A stretch of 5,159 nucleotides of DNA from Chitinophagaceae bacterium (lineage in GTDB: Bacteria; Bacteroidota; Bacteroidia; Chitinophagales; Chitinophagaceae). A program made the position numbers and the translations under genes. The DNA is taken from NCBI GenBank assembly GCA_025924755.1, contig JAICHT010000256.1, forward strand, positions 1 through 5,159. The letters run 5' to 3'. Under the pieces are notes generated by a model. That model had not been told where the DNA came from, did not search any database, and was given only the letters and a program-made list of their open reading frames with translations. Shown in pieces: positions 1 to 5,159 of the stretch. Each line of letters opens with the position of its first letter. Positions within the stretch are counted from its first letter, which is position 1.

Positions 1-162
1 ACACTATTAGCTTCCTATTGCAACCAACTTCCGCAGGATATTTTATTTGACAAAGACGCCAACAAAAAACCAGTTATGCATAACGGTTATACTCATAACC
101 CGCATTTTAATATTGCCCATTCCGACGATGTTCTGTTGCCTGAGCGGCTAATCAACCGCTAA
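1..162 (+). pseudogene. Truncated 4'-phosphopantetheinyl transferase-like fragment (3' end of frame; start lies outside the window)
   Basis: An open frame enters from the left edge and gives 53 residues before TAA at 160-162. It resembles the middle of Sfp-type phosphopantetheinyl transferases, which load the phosphopantetheine arm onto carrier proteins. Visible are a leucine-rich helix (residues 2-10), a P-x-x-I-x-F-like stretch (PQDILFD, 11-17), a KKP that fits the GKP motif (22-24), and HFNIAHSDD (37-45), which fits the (F/W)N(I/L)(S/A)HS motif. In the family another 100 or so residues follow, with the metal-binding G-x-D-x-E and the WxxKEA helix. Here the frame ends about 10 residues after HS, and neither motif is readable in any plus-strand frame up to base 290. 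Such a protein should be inactive as a transferase, so I call it a truncated remnant. A short unrelated protein cannot be excluded, because the N-terminus is not visible. Confidence 0.5.
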
Positions 163-290
163 ATTTTTATAACCTGGACGCTTCTGTTTTATCTCATTTT
201 TATATGGACTGCTGTTAATTTAAAGCAAGCTTATTTGCAGCTTAATAATATTTGTAAGCATTAGCCTTTTATAAATATTTTTATAGGCTT

Positions 291-1622
291 ATGTCTTCTT
301 CACCTTCAAAAAAGCTGCGGCCACTTCAGTTAGCAGCTATTATTTTTCTTACGGTTTCCGGAGGTCCCTATGGATTAGAGCCTTTATTAACGTATGCGGG
401 AAAGGGTGGCGCTTTATTGCTTCTGTTAATAACACCGTTGTTGTGGGATATACCTACCATTGCTACCGTGCTGGAACTCAATAGCATGATGCCGGTAACC
501 GGAGGCTATTACCAATGGGTAAAAAAGGCGCTGGGGCTACGCTGGGCTTTTTACGAAGGCTGGTGGACGTGGCTGTATACTTTTGTAGACCTGGCTATTT
601 ACCCGGTACTTTTTATTACATATGCCTCCTTCTTTTTTCCAGAAGCTGTTGCTTATAAAGTTCCGGTTTGTTTGGTTATTATCTGGTCGGCCGCTGCGCT
701 AAATATCATGGGTATTGTACCAGTTGGAAAAACATCGCTTTTCCTTGGCTTTATTGTGTTGATTCCCTTTTTAGTGCTTTTTGGAACTGCTTTTTTCCAG
801 CATACCATTCATTTTCAGGTTCCGGCAATGTCGTTAAAAGGTTTGGGAATATCATCGGTCGGTATGGCTTTGTATACCATTATGTGGAATTTCATCGGGT
901 GGGATAATACTACTACGTATGCCGAAGAAGTAGACAAGCCGGTGCGTTCGTATTTAACATCGGTAATTATTGCATTTGCTGTAATCCTTGCCGTATATTT
1001 TGTAACGGTATTTTTAGCGCAGCAATCAGGCATTGATCTTACACAATTAAGCAACGAAGGCTTTCCTGCATTGGGCGTACATATAGGAGGTTACTGGCTG
1101 GGTGTGCTTATTGCTTTTGGCGGAATGGCCAGTGCCCTGGGTTTATATAGTGCAGTATTGCTGTCGGTATCGCGGGTGCCACAGGTAATGGCCGGCGATC
1201 ATTTACTGCCGTCTATTGTTCATCGATTGCATCCTAAATTTAAAACCCCTTATATTTCTATTATCATCTGCAGTATTATAGTTAGCGGACTGGTATGGTG
1301 GAGTTTTGAAGACTTATTGATTGTGGATGTTACCTTATACGGCGCCGGGTTATTTTTAGAATTTGTTACATTGTTGGTATTAAGAAAAAAAGCACCTTAT
1401 CAAAACCGGCCATTTAAAATTCCGTTGAAGATGCCGGGCCTGTGCCTGATGATTTTATTGCCATTAACCGTATACGGCATTGCGCTGGCAGGCGCTTTTT
1501 TATCGAGTGGAGAAGCCGGAACTACCGCTCTTTTTGCCATAGCAGCCTTGCTATCGGCAGAAGTAATATGGCAGTTGATTTGCCGGAGAAAAGCCTTTAC
1601 AGAAAAAAAGCTCTTGCAATAA
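291..1622 (+). CDS. APC-superfamily permease, polyamine:H+ symporter (PHS)-like
   Basis: A 443-residue inner-membrane transporter with about 12 hydrophobic helices (roughly 11-31, 40-62, 86-115, 124-142, 148-168, 187-210, 222-244, 265-295, 320-338, 342-365, 383-403, 408-430). The unwound helix-1 signature SGGPYGLE (23-30) is the substrate and cation site of APC transporters. GGYYQWV (71-77), EGWWTWL (89-95), AIYPVLF (102-108), WNFIGWDN (199-206) with AEEVDKP (211-217), SRVPQVMA (294-301), and LEFVTLLVLR (356-365) followed by RPFKIP (373-378) together resemble the plant PUT/LAT and Leishmania POT1 polyamine transporters more than typical bacterial amino-acid exchangers. It probably imports a polyamine or cationic amino acid by proton symport; the exact substrate is an inference. 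The start is the first ATG of the frame, with no clear Shine-Dalgarno upstream, as is usual in Bacteroidota. It stands alone, convergent with the gene at 1662-1934. The last three codons and the stop fall inside a terminator hairpin. Confidence 0.88.
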   Translation: MSSSPSKKLRPLQLAAIIFLTVSGGPYGLEPLLTYAGKGGALLLLLITPLLWDIPTIATVLELNSMMPVTGGYYQWVKKALGLRWAFYEGWWTWLYTFVDLAIYPVLFITYASFFFPEAVAYKVPVCLVIIWSAAALNIMGIVPVGKTSLFLGFIVLIPFLVLFGTAFFQHTIHFQVPAMSLKGLGISSVGMALYTIMWNFIGWDNTTTYAEEVDKPVRSYLTSVIIAFAVILAVYFVTVFLAQQSGIDLTQLSNEGFPALGVHIGGYWLGVLIAFGGMASALGLYSAVLLSVSRVPQVMAGDHLLPSIVHRLHPKFKTPYISIIICSIIVSGLVWWSFEDLLIVDVTLYGAGLFLEFVTLLVLRKKAPYQNRPFKIPLKMPGLCLMILLPLTVYGIALAGAFLSSGEAGTTALFAIAALLSAEVIWQLICRRKAFTEKKLLQ

Positions 1623-1638
1623 AGTATTTTGCAAGAGC
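1603..1638 (-). terminator. Intrinsic terminator of the minus-strand gene, overlapping the permease 3' end
   Basis: A perfect 10-bp inverted repeat, GCTCTTGCAA (1610-1619) and TTGCAAGAGC (1629-1638), has a 9-nt loop. Read on the minus strand it is followed at once by seven T (the A run at 1603-1609), which is the classical intrinsic terminator form. It lies 23 bases beyond the stop of the 90-residue gene. On the plus strand no T run follows directly (the next is about 18 bases on), so termination of the permease transcript there would be weaker. The permease codons for LLQ and the TAA stop form the left arm. Confidence 0.8.
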
Positions 1639-1661
1639 AGTATTACCAATAAAAGTTTTTG

Positions 1662-1934
1662 TTATTGCCCGGTTCTGGAATATTCTTTAAGGGCTTCATC
1701 TATGCGGTGTTCTTCACTGCTTATCCAGGTGGGAACTTCCTGCTCCATTATTTTCCAAAAGCCATCTTCCTTTTTCTGCATTCTAAAAATAATTCTTTTA
1801 CCACTATCATCACTTACGTCTACATTCAACAGGTTTTCAGAAATAGCAGAGGGCCTGGTAAAATTAAATTCCCTCATTCTGCCGTTGGCTTTAAGTAATT
1901 TTGTAAACTGGATGGCCACAAGTTTCATTTGCAT
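1662..1934 (-). CDS. Small conserved-looking protein of unknown function (90 aa)
   Basis: A 90-residue soluble protein without a signal peptide or membrane segment. The start is ATG at 1934-1932; a second ATG two codons later is equally possible. The N-terminal part is basic and mixed (KLVAIQFTKLLKANGR, 4-19). A likely beta-rich middle follows (FNFTRP 23-28, NVDVSDDSGKRIIFRMQK 37-54) with an aromatic segment DGFWKIM (57-63), then the acidic helix SSEEHRIDEALKEY (72-85). The pattern suggests a small alpha/beta fold, but I do not recognise a named domain and assign no function. It is a credible gene because it has an exact terminator 23 bases downstream on its own strand and fills the space between two firm genes. 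It lies 101 bases downstream of the desaturase on the same strand, so it could be transcribed by read-through. I saw no TAnnTTTG promoter in that gap. Confidence 0.75.
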   Translation of the reverse strand: MQMKLVAIQFTKLLKANGRMREFNFTRPSAISENLLNVDVSDDSGKRIIFRMQKKEDGFWKIMEQEVPTWISSEEHRIDEALKEYSRTGQ

Positions 1935-1974
1935 AATTAATATAAAAATAAAGCGGATAGTTTATACTTCTGTA

Positions 1975-2008
1975 AAAAAGTTAGTAGCTGCCTTAATATG
2001 CCTACTAT
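1975..2008 (-). terminator. Possible weak terminator after the desaturase
   Basis: On the minus strand, about 28 bases past the desaturase stop, TAGTAG (2007-2002) can pair with CTACTA (1987-1982) around a 14-nt loop. Two further G-C pairs are possible across a small bulge. Two bases later comes C followed by six T (1974-1979 region). The stem is short and AT-rich, so termination may be partial and allow read-through into the 90-residue gene. Confidence 0.33.
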
Positions 2009-2035
2009 AAAGATTTTGCATCTTACCTGGTATTG

Positions 2036-3118
2036 CTACGAGGCACTTAAATAATTTTTTTGTCCCAGTTGTTTCATAATACGGATATGCGATGCAATTG
2101 CCTGCGTCATTTTGGGATAATAATGATACGGCAAATTAAACCGGGCACATTCTGCCATCACTATTTTACTAAGCGCCGGATAATGGATATGGCTTACGCG
2201 GGGAAACAGGTGATGCTCTACCTGAAAGTTAAGTCCGCCTACAAACCAAGATATCCATTTGTTTTTAAGTGCAAAATTGGCGGTGGTTTTAATTTCATGC
2301 ACCGCCCATTCCGATTCAATTACTTTGGGCTCGTCTCCTGCTACATCAAAAGAGGTTTTCTCTACAATATGCGCTAATTGAAACACAAGCGATAACGTAA
2401 GGCCAATGGTGATATTAATAATTAAGTAACCTATCAGCCACGGAAGCCAGCCCAGCATTGCTACGGGTAGCGCCACATAAAAGCCTATATATAAAAGTTT
2501 ACTTACCCAAAAAATTACGTGTTCTTTAGTGGTCAGCTTCATGGAAGTTACTACCACTTTTTTTGAAAAGTACTTCATAAAATCCGTCATGTACACCCAT
2601 AAGATAGAACTGAACGAGTATACAAGAAACATATACACATACTGGTATTTGTGAAGCGGTATCCACTTTTGCGTTTGGCAAAGCCGCAACACCGGATTTT
2701 TTACAATATCATCATCTATACCATCAATATTGGTGTACGTATGGTGTACTACATTGTGCTTAATTTTCCATATAAACGCATTGCTTCCCAGCGCATTCAT
2801 GGTAAGGCTTAGTACTTCATTTACCCATTTTTTACTGGAGTAACTGCCGTGGCAGGCATCGTGCATTACGTTAAAAGCAATGGACACTAACGAGAAACCC
2901 AATACCACACATAAAGCAACACCTGCTAACGGAGCGTAAGTGCCTGATAAAAGAAAGATGTAAATAAAAAGCGAGAGGGGAATTAAAATAATAGCTTTAG
3001 CATAAAGCTTCCAGTTGCCCGTTTTTTTAAGATGATGCGCAACAAAATATTCATCGGCCGCCTTTTTTACTGATTGAAAAAATTGGCGGTTGTTATTATT
3101 AAAAGTTACCTTATGCAT
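2036..3118 (-). CDS. Membrane fatty acid desaturase (front-end / acyl-lipid type)
   Basis: A 360-residue integral membrane di-iron enzyme that puts a double bond into fatty acyl chains using O2 and an external electron donor. Numbered from the ATG at 3118, the three histidine boxes are HDACH (86-90), HNVVHH (121-126) and QVEHH (299-303). Further likely ligand histidines are H250 (FQLAH) and H274 (AVHEI). Gln in place of the first His of box 3 is typical of front-end (delta-5/delta-6-like) desaturases, often annotated as linoleoyl-CoA desaturase. Hydrophobic segments lie near 41-58, 63-83, 159-177, 202-220 and 222-247. There is no fused cytochrome b5 domain, so a separate ferredoxin or similar donor is expected. 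The frame is open three codons further, to a TTG at 3127, but the ATG at 3118 is preferred. Regiochemistry cannot be read from the sequence. A role in membrane fluidity is an inference from the family. Confidence 0.92.
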   Translation of the reverse strand: MHKVTFNNNNRQFFQSVKKAADEYFVAHHLKKTGNWKLYAKAIILIPLSLFIYIFLLSGTYAPLAGVALCVVLGFSLVSIAFNVMHDACHGSYSSKKWVNEVLSLTMNALGSNAFIWKIKHNVVHHTYTNIDGIDDDIVKNPVLRLCQTQKWIPLHKYQYVYMFLVYSFSSILWVYMTDFMKYFSKKVVVTSMKLTTKEHVIFWVSKLLYIGFYVALPVAMLGWLPWLIGYLIINITIGLTLSLVFQLAHIVEKTSFDVAGDEPKVIESEWAVHEIKTTANFALKNKWISWFVGGLNFQVEHHLFPRVSHIHYPALSKIVMAECARFNLPYHYYPKMTQAIASHIRIMKQLGQKNYLSAS

Positions 3119-3184
3119 GAAAAGCAAAGATTAGTATTTTAAATGACTCCGGTTGATTTTAACTGTTAATCATATCTCATAATA

Positions 3185-3244
3185 GAGCAAAGCTCAGGCC
3201 TTTTTCCTGAAAACCAGGCAAATATCTCCATAATCATATATGCC
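3185..3244 (-). other. Desaturase 5' leader with possible alternative hairpins
   Basis: If transcription starts near 3250, the desaturase mRNA has a leader of about 130 nt. On the plus-strand map it holds GAGC-AAA-GCTC (3185-3195), a clean 4-bp hairpin. It also holds three segments CAGG (3195-3198), CCTG (3206-3209) and CAGG (3215-3218), in which the middle one can pair with either flank but not both. GGCA (3217-3220) and TGCC (3241-3244) can close an outer stem. The stems are short, and no known riboswitch class is recognised. A role as a temperature- or ligand-responsive leader is speculation. Confidence 0.2.
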
Positions 3245-3255
3245 TGTGAAACACA

Positions 3256-3283
3256 CAAAATTACTTTACCTGCACTATTCAAG
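3256..3283 (-). promoter_or_regulatory. Probable Bacteroidota-type promoter for the desaturase
   Basis: On the minus strand TAATTTTG (3263-3256) matches the -7 consensus TAnnTTTG exactly. CTTG (3283-3280) sits 16 bases upstream as a three-of-four match to the -33 element TTTG. Spacing is slightly short of the usual 17-21. The predicted start of transcription is near 3250. Confidence 0.45.
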
Positions 3284-3342
3284 ATGAATTACAATTTAAG
3301 CAATTTATATACCGCTCCTATTTTAAAGCATTTATAGTAAAG

Positions 3343-3519
3343 ATGGAACACGTTGCCAACAACCCGCAGGACATACTACTAAATGCAGAAAATACGCCTG
3401 TGGTTTAGCAGCAAAATACAGTTACGGTTAAGTATAAGGTGGTAGATAAACACCATTTAAAGCAACCGAAATCCCAATTTGTGGTGTTGGCAGGTAGCTT
3501 GGCAAGGTTTTTTAAGTAA
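3343..3519 (+). pseudogene. Small ORF interrupted by one in-frame TAG
   Basis: ATG at 3343 opens 21 codons that end at TAG (3406-3408). The same frame then continues for 36 sense codons to TAA at 3517-3519. The whole would be a 58-residue basic, soluble-looking peptide: an acidic/amide-rich first part (MEHVANNPQDILLN), then NTVTVKYKVVDKHHLKQ, ending VVLAGSLARFFK. The TAG is followed by CAG CAA, so one C-to-T change of a CAG codon in a Gln run would explain it. The composition after the TAG still looks coding. No family is recognised. It ends 24 bases before the lmo0937-type gene on the same strand and may once have shared its transcript. The other readings are a 21-residue peptide, a sequencing error, or chance. 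Confidence 0.42.
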
Positions 3520-3543
3520 TTGATTTATTAAAAAATTAAAACC

Positions 3544-3705
3544 ATGGGAAACTTATTGTATGTAATAGCCGTCATTTTGGTTATTGCCTGGATTCTTGGA
3601 TATTTTGCTTTTCACGTTACCAGCGGATTTATACACATCCTATTGGTAATAGCTGTGATCATCTTTTTATTAAAGCTTATAGGCGGCAACAGAAGCAGCA
3701 TATAA
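3544..3705 (+). CDS. Small two-helix membrane protein, lmo0937 / DUF5670 family
   Basis: A complete 53-residue protein that begins MGNLLYVIAVILVIAWILGY. Two hydrophobic helices (about 4-23 and 28-46) are joined by a short turn, AFHVTSG (22-28), and the C-terminus GGNRSSI is short and polar. The order MGNLLY-x-IAVIL, W-x-(L/I)-G-(Y/F), G-x-IH-I-LLVIAVI is the characteristic pattern of the lmo0937 family (DUF5670), small proteins of unknown function common in Bacteroidota and Firmicutes. In several genomes they are found among stress- or envelope-related genes, but their role is not established. The start is the only sensible ATG, behind an A-rich stretch and without a Shine-Dalgarno. A strong terminator 80 bases past the stop supports real expression. 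The upstream neighbour is the TAG-split small ORF. Confidence 0.85.
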   Translation: MGNLLYVIAVILVIAWILGYFAFHVTSGFIHILLVIAVIIFLLKLIGGNRSSI

Positions 3706-3785
3706 GCCATGTAATTACTGCAAAATTGCAGGTATATAGTAGGTAGGATGCCATATAGCATTCCTGCATTTAATGATCCTTTTTT
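3706..3785 (+). other. 3' untranslated stretch with hairpins and a short direct repeat
   Basis: Between the lmo0937-type stop and the terminator lie a palindrome CTGCAA-AA-TTGCAG (3718-3731) and an imperfect hairpin AGGATGC / GCATTCCT (3745-3765). The 10-mer GATGCCATAT at 3747-3756 recurs at 3792-3801 in the terminator. These probably belong to a structured mRNA tail. No coding frame is credible here on either strand. Confidence 0.35.
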
Positions 3786-3817
3786 AAAGGCGATGCCATA
3801 TGCGTATCGCCTTTTTT
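3786..3817 (+). terminator. Intrinsic terminator after the lmo0937-type gene
   Basis: A perfect 9-bp stem, AAAGGCGAT (3786-3794) with ATCGCCTTT (3806-3814), has an 11-nt loop and runs into six T (3812-3817). The minus-strand exit is an A run, so it acts on the plus strand only. It separates the small membrane protein gene from the purine nucleoside phosphorylase. Confidence 0.85.
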
Positions 3818-3904
3818 GTATGTCTTCCATTTTACAGCCTAAGGTTAATATTCTATCTGCAAAATGCTAATAGTAGCAACTATTTTTTCACATCCTTTTT
3901 GTGA

Positions 3905-3912
3905 TAGATTTG
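3905..3912 (+). promoter_or_regulatory. Probable -7 promoter element of the purine nucleoside phosphorylase gene
   Basis: TAGATTTG matches the Bacteroidota TAnnTTTG consensus exactly and lies 58 bases before the ATG, which would give a leader of about 50 nt. A good -33 TTTG at the usual distance is missing; only a T run is present at 3883-3888. An independent promoter is expected here because a terminator lies just upstream. Confidence 0.42.
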
Positions 3913-3970
3913 TTTGCAACAGTGTATGGTATTTTACCCATAATTATTTTCGTACTATGATATTAATTGT

Positions 3971-4792
3971 ATGTCGCAAGAAATAAACAAGCTCACCGAA
4001 ACCGTTGCCTATTTAAAATCCAAAGGCTTACAATCACCCGATACGGGTATTATATTGGGCACAGGCTTGCATGCATTGCTGAACGATGTTCAAATAGAAC
4101 AAACCCTTTCATATGCCGAAATACCAAATTTTGTACAGTCCACTGTAGAATTTCATAAAGGTAACCTGGTATGCGGATGGCTAAACGGAAAGAAAGTACT
4201 GGTGATGCAAGGACGGTTTCATTTTTACGAAGGCTATAGCATGCAGCAGATTGTTTTTCCTATTCGTGTAATGAAACTATTGGGTATTAAAAAACTGTTG
4301 CTTACCAATGCGGCTGGTGGCATCAATCTTCAATTTAAAAAAGGCGATCTTGTTTTAATTAACGACCATATTAATTTGCAAACCGGCAACCCGTTAATAG
4401 GTGAAAACAATAATGAATTAGGACCACGCTTTCCGGATATGAGTGCGCCATATTCAAAAGATTTAAATGATCGCCTGTTGCAAACAGCCAGGGAACTTAA
4501 TATCACGCTTAAAACCGGAGTGTATGTATCGGTAAATGGCCCGATGCTGGAAACCCGTGCGGAATACCGTTATTTAAAAACTATGGGTGCTGATATGGTA
4601 GGCATGTCAACCGTGCCGGAAGTGATAGCTGCAAACCATATGGGGCTGCCTTGTGCAGCTATCTCTGTAATTACTGATGAATGTGATCCGGATAATCTGC
4701 AGCCTGTAAATATTGAAGAGATAATAGCAGTAGCCGGTAAGTCGGATAAGGTAGTGGCGCAGTTGCTGAAGCAGGCCATTAGCTCTTTTTAA
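3971..4792 (+). CDS. Purine nucleoside phosphorylase, trimeric (PNP I) type
   Basis: A 273-residue cytosolic enzyme (EC 2.4.2.1) that splits purine nucleosides with phosphate to base and ribose-1-phosphate in purine salvage. The length fits the trimeric mammalian-type family. Visible sites, with human PNP equivalents in brackets, are: phosphate loop GTGL 30-33 (GSGL, Ser33, here Thr31); H62 (H64); GRFHFYEGY 81-89 with R82, H84 and Y86 (R84, H86, Y88); TNAAGG 112-117 (N115-G119); PMLETRAE 191-198 with E194 (E201); and GMST 211-214 (M219, S220). In the purine-binding loop ITDECDPDN (234-242), D236 stands where the human enzyme has N243; this may affect the preference between 6-oxo and 6-amino purines. 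The start is ATG 3971, giving MSQEINKL. It is probably transcribed alone. Inosine and guanosine are the expected substrates by family. Confidence 0.93.
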   Translation: MSQEINKLTETVAYLKSKGLQSPDTGIILGTGLHALLNDVQIEQTLSYAEIPNFVQSTVEFHKGNLVCGWLNGKKVLVMQGRFHFYEGYSMQQIVFPIRVMKLLGIKKLLLTNAAGGINLQFKKGDLVLINDHINLQTGNPLIGENNNELGPRFPDMSAPYSKDLNDRLLQTARELNITLKTGVYVSVNGPMLETRAEYRYLKTMGADMVGMSTVPEVIAANHMGLPCAAISVITDECDPDNLQPVNIEEIIAVAGKSDKVVAQLLKQAISSF

Positions 4793-4803
4793 AAAGCTTT
4801 TTT
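4781..4803 (+). terminator. Possible weak terminator at the end of the phosphorylase gene
   Basis: AGCT at 4781-4784 can pair with AGCT at 4795-4798 around an AT-rich interior that can add a few A-T pairs. A run of six T (4798-4803) follows at once. The left arm overlaps the last codons. The stem is weak, so the call is tentative. Confidence 0.3.
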
Positions 4804-4886
4804 CGCCGACCTCCCTTTTTTTATAGCCCAATAGGTTGTTGTAATTCTTTTAATATTTTATTTTTAAGATATAAATTTTACACCCT

Positions 4887-5126
4887 ATGAAGTTTAAGAC
4901 TGCTTTATTTTACCAGGGCTACATAGCCTATTACAGCATCTATTTAATAGGGAAAGACTGTTATAAAGCAAAGCTTGATAGTTATACCGGTAAAATGCCT
5001 CCACCTGCACTGATACAAGTTTATAAAGAAAGCGACTATTGGAATTCGGATTGCAATGATAAGGAACTGATCCATGAAATACACGCTGCTATTGCGCAAA
5101 AAGCATCCTTGCAAACTTTAAATTAA
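4887..5126 (+). CDS. Small protein of unknown function (79 aa)
   Basis: A 79-residue protein starting MKFKTALFYQGYIAYYSIYL. The N-terminal half is rich in tyrosine and likely beta-strand (FYQGYIAYYSIYL 8-20; YKAKLDSY 26-33). A loop GKMPPPALIQVYK (35-47) follows, then an acidic, Trp-containing turn SDYWNSDCNDKE (49-60) and a helix LIHEIHAAIAQK (61-72). It is too polar to be membrane-bound and has no clear signal peptide. The layout (two strands, Pro-rich loop, strand, helix) looks like a compact domain, but I recognise no named family and give no function. It starts 94 bases after the phosphorylase stop, behind an AT-rich stretch with only a near-match to the -7 motif (TAAATTTT, 4872-4879). 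TAA is directly followed by TAG in frame. Confidence 0.72.
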   Translation: MKFKTALFYQGYIAYYSIYLIGKDCYKAKLDSYTGKMPPPALIQVYKESDYWNSDCNDKELIHEIHAAIAQKASLQTLN

Positions 5127-5159
5127 TAGTGCAAAACTGCTTTATTTTGTTTTAATAGG

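Noticed and set aside
227..243. AAGCT / AGCTT hairpin upstream of the permease
   Set aside because: The stem has only 5 bp, with a 7-nt loop and no T run. It is expected by chance in AT-rich DNA.
245..254. TAATATTTG before the permease as a promoter
   Set aside because: The spacer between TA and TTTG is three bases rather than two, and the only upstream TTTG (234-237) is far too close to be a -33 element.
163..290. A frameshifted continuation of the PPTase-like fragment
   Set aside because: All three plus-strand frames soon meet stops, and none encodes a G-x-D-x-E or WxxKEA motif, so a simple indel does not restore the protein.
1659..2010. Two plus-strand frames of 79 and 102 codons opposite the 90-residue gene
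   Set aside because: They are antisense to a gene with a matching terminator, and their products have composition typical of shadow frames (Phe/Ile/Ser-rich, no domain pattern).
2060..2377. A 105-codon plus-strand frame
   Set aside because: It lies fully opposite the desaturase C-terminal half, which has all catalytic motifs.
3612..3830. A 72-codon minus-strand frame across the lmo0937-type gene and its terminator
   Set aside because: It runs antisense through a recognisable small protein and an intrinsic terminator, and its product resembles no protein family.
1..5159. A defence system, CRISPR array, toxin-antitoxin pair or mobile element
   Set aside because: No repeats with regular spacers, transposase or integrase motifs, terminal inverted repeats or nuclease-like genes were seen. 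The small genes do not form an overlapping pair of toxin-antitoxin type.

Overview
The window reads as ordinary chromosomal DNA from a member of the Bacteroidota, probably close to Chitinophagaceae. This is an inference. It rests on the AT-rich intergenic DNA, the lack of clear Shine-Dalgarno sequences, two matches to the Bacteroidota -7 promoter motif TAnnTTTG (minus strand at 3256-3263, plus strand at 3905-3912), and the character of the proteins. No rRNA, tRNA, CRISPR array, insertion sequence or phage gene was seen.

Layout. Bases 1-162 hold the end of a plus-strand frame that looks like the N-terminal half of an Sfp-type phosphopantetheinyl transferase; it stops right after the FNIAHS motif, before the catalytic half. 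Bases 291-1622 (+) encode a 12-helix APC-superfamily permease that resembles the polyamine:H+ symporter (PHS) branch. Its last codons lie inside a hairpin that is a good intrinsic terminator for the convergent minus-strand gene at 1662-1934, a 90-residue protein of unknown function. Bases 2036-3118 (-) encode a membrane fatty acid desaturase with all three histidine boxes, with a probable promoter and a leader of about 130 nt. Divergent from it are two small plus-strand genes: a 58-codon frame broken by one in-frame TAG (3343-3519), and an intact 53-residue two-helix membrane protein of the lmo0937/DUF5670 type (3544-3705), followed by a strong terminator (3786-3817). Bases 3971-4792 (+) encode a trimeric-type purine nucleoside phosphorylase with its own probable promoter. 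Bases 4887-5126 (+) encode a 79-residue protein of unknown function.

The genes do not form an obvious pathway or operon. Terminators and separate promoters suggest mostly single-gene transcription units: a transporter, a membrane-lipid desaturase, a small envelope protein and a purine-salvage enzyme. I do not see a new multi-gene system. The points most worth checking are the truncated PPTase-like frame, the TAG-split small gene, the Asp in the base-binding loop of the phosphorylase, the terminator overlapping a coding end, and the two small unassigned proteins.
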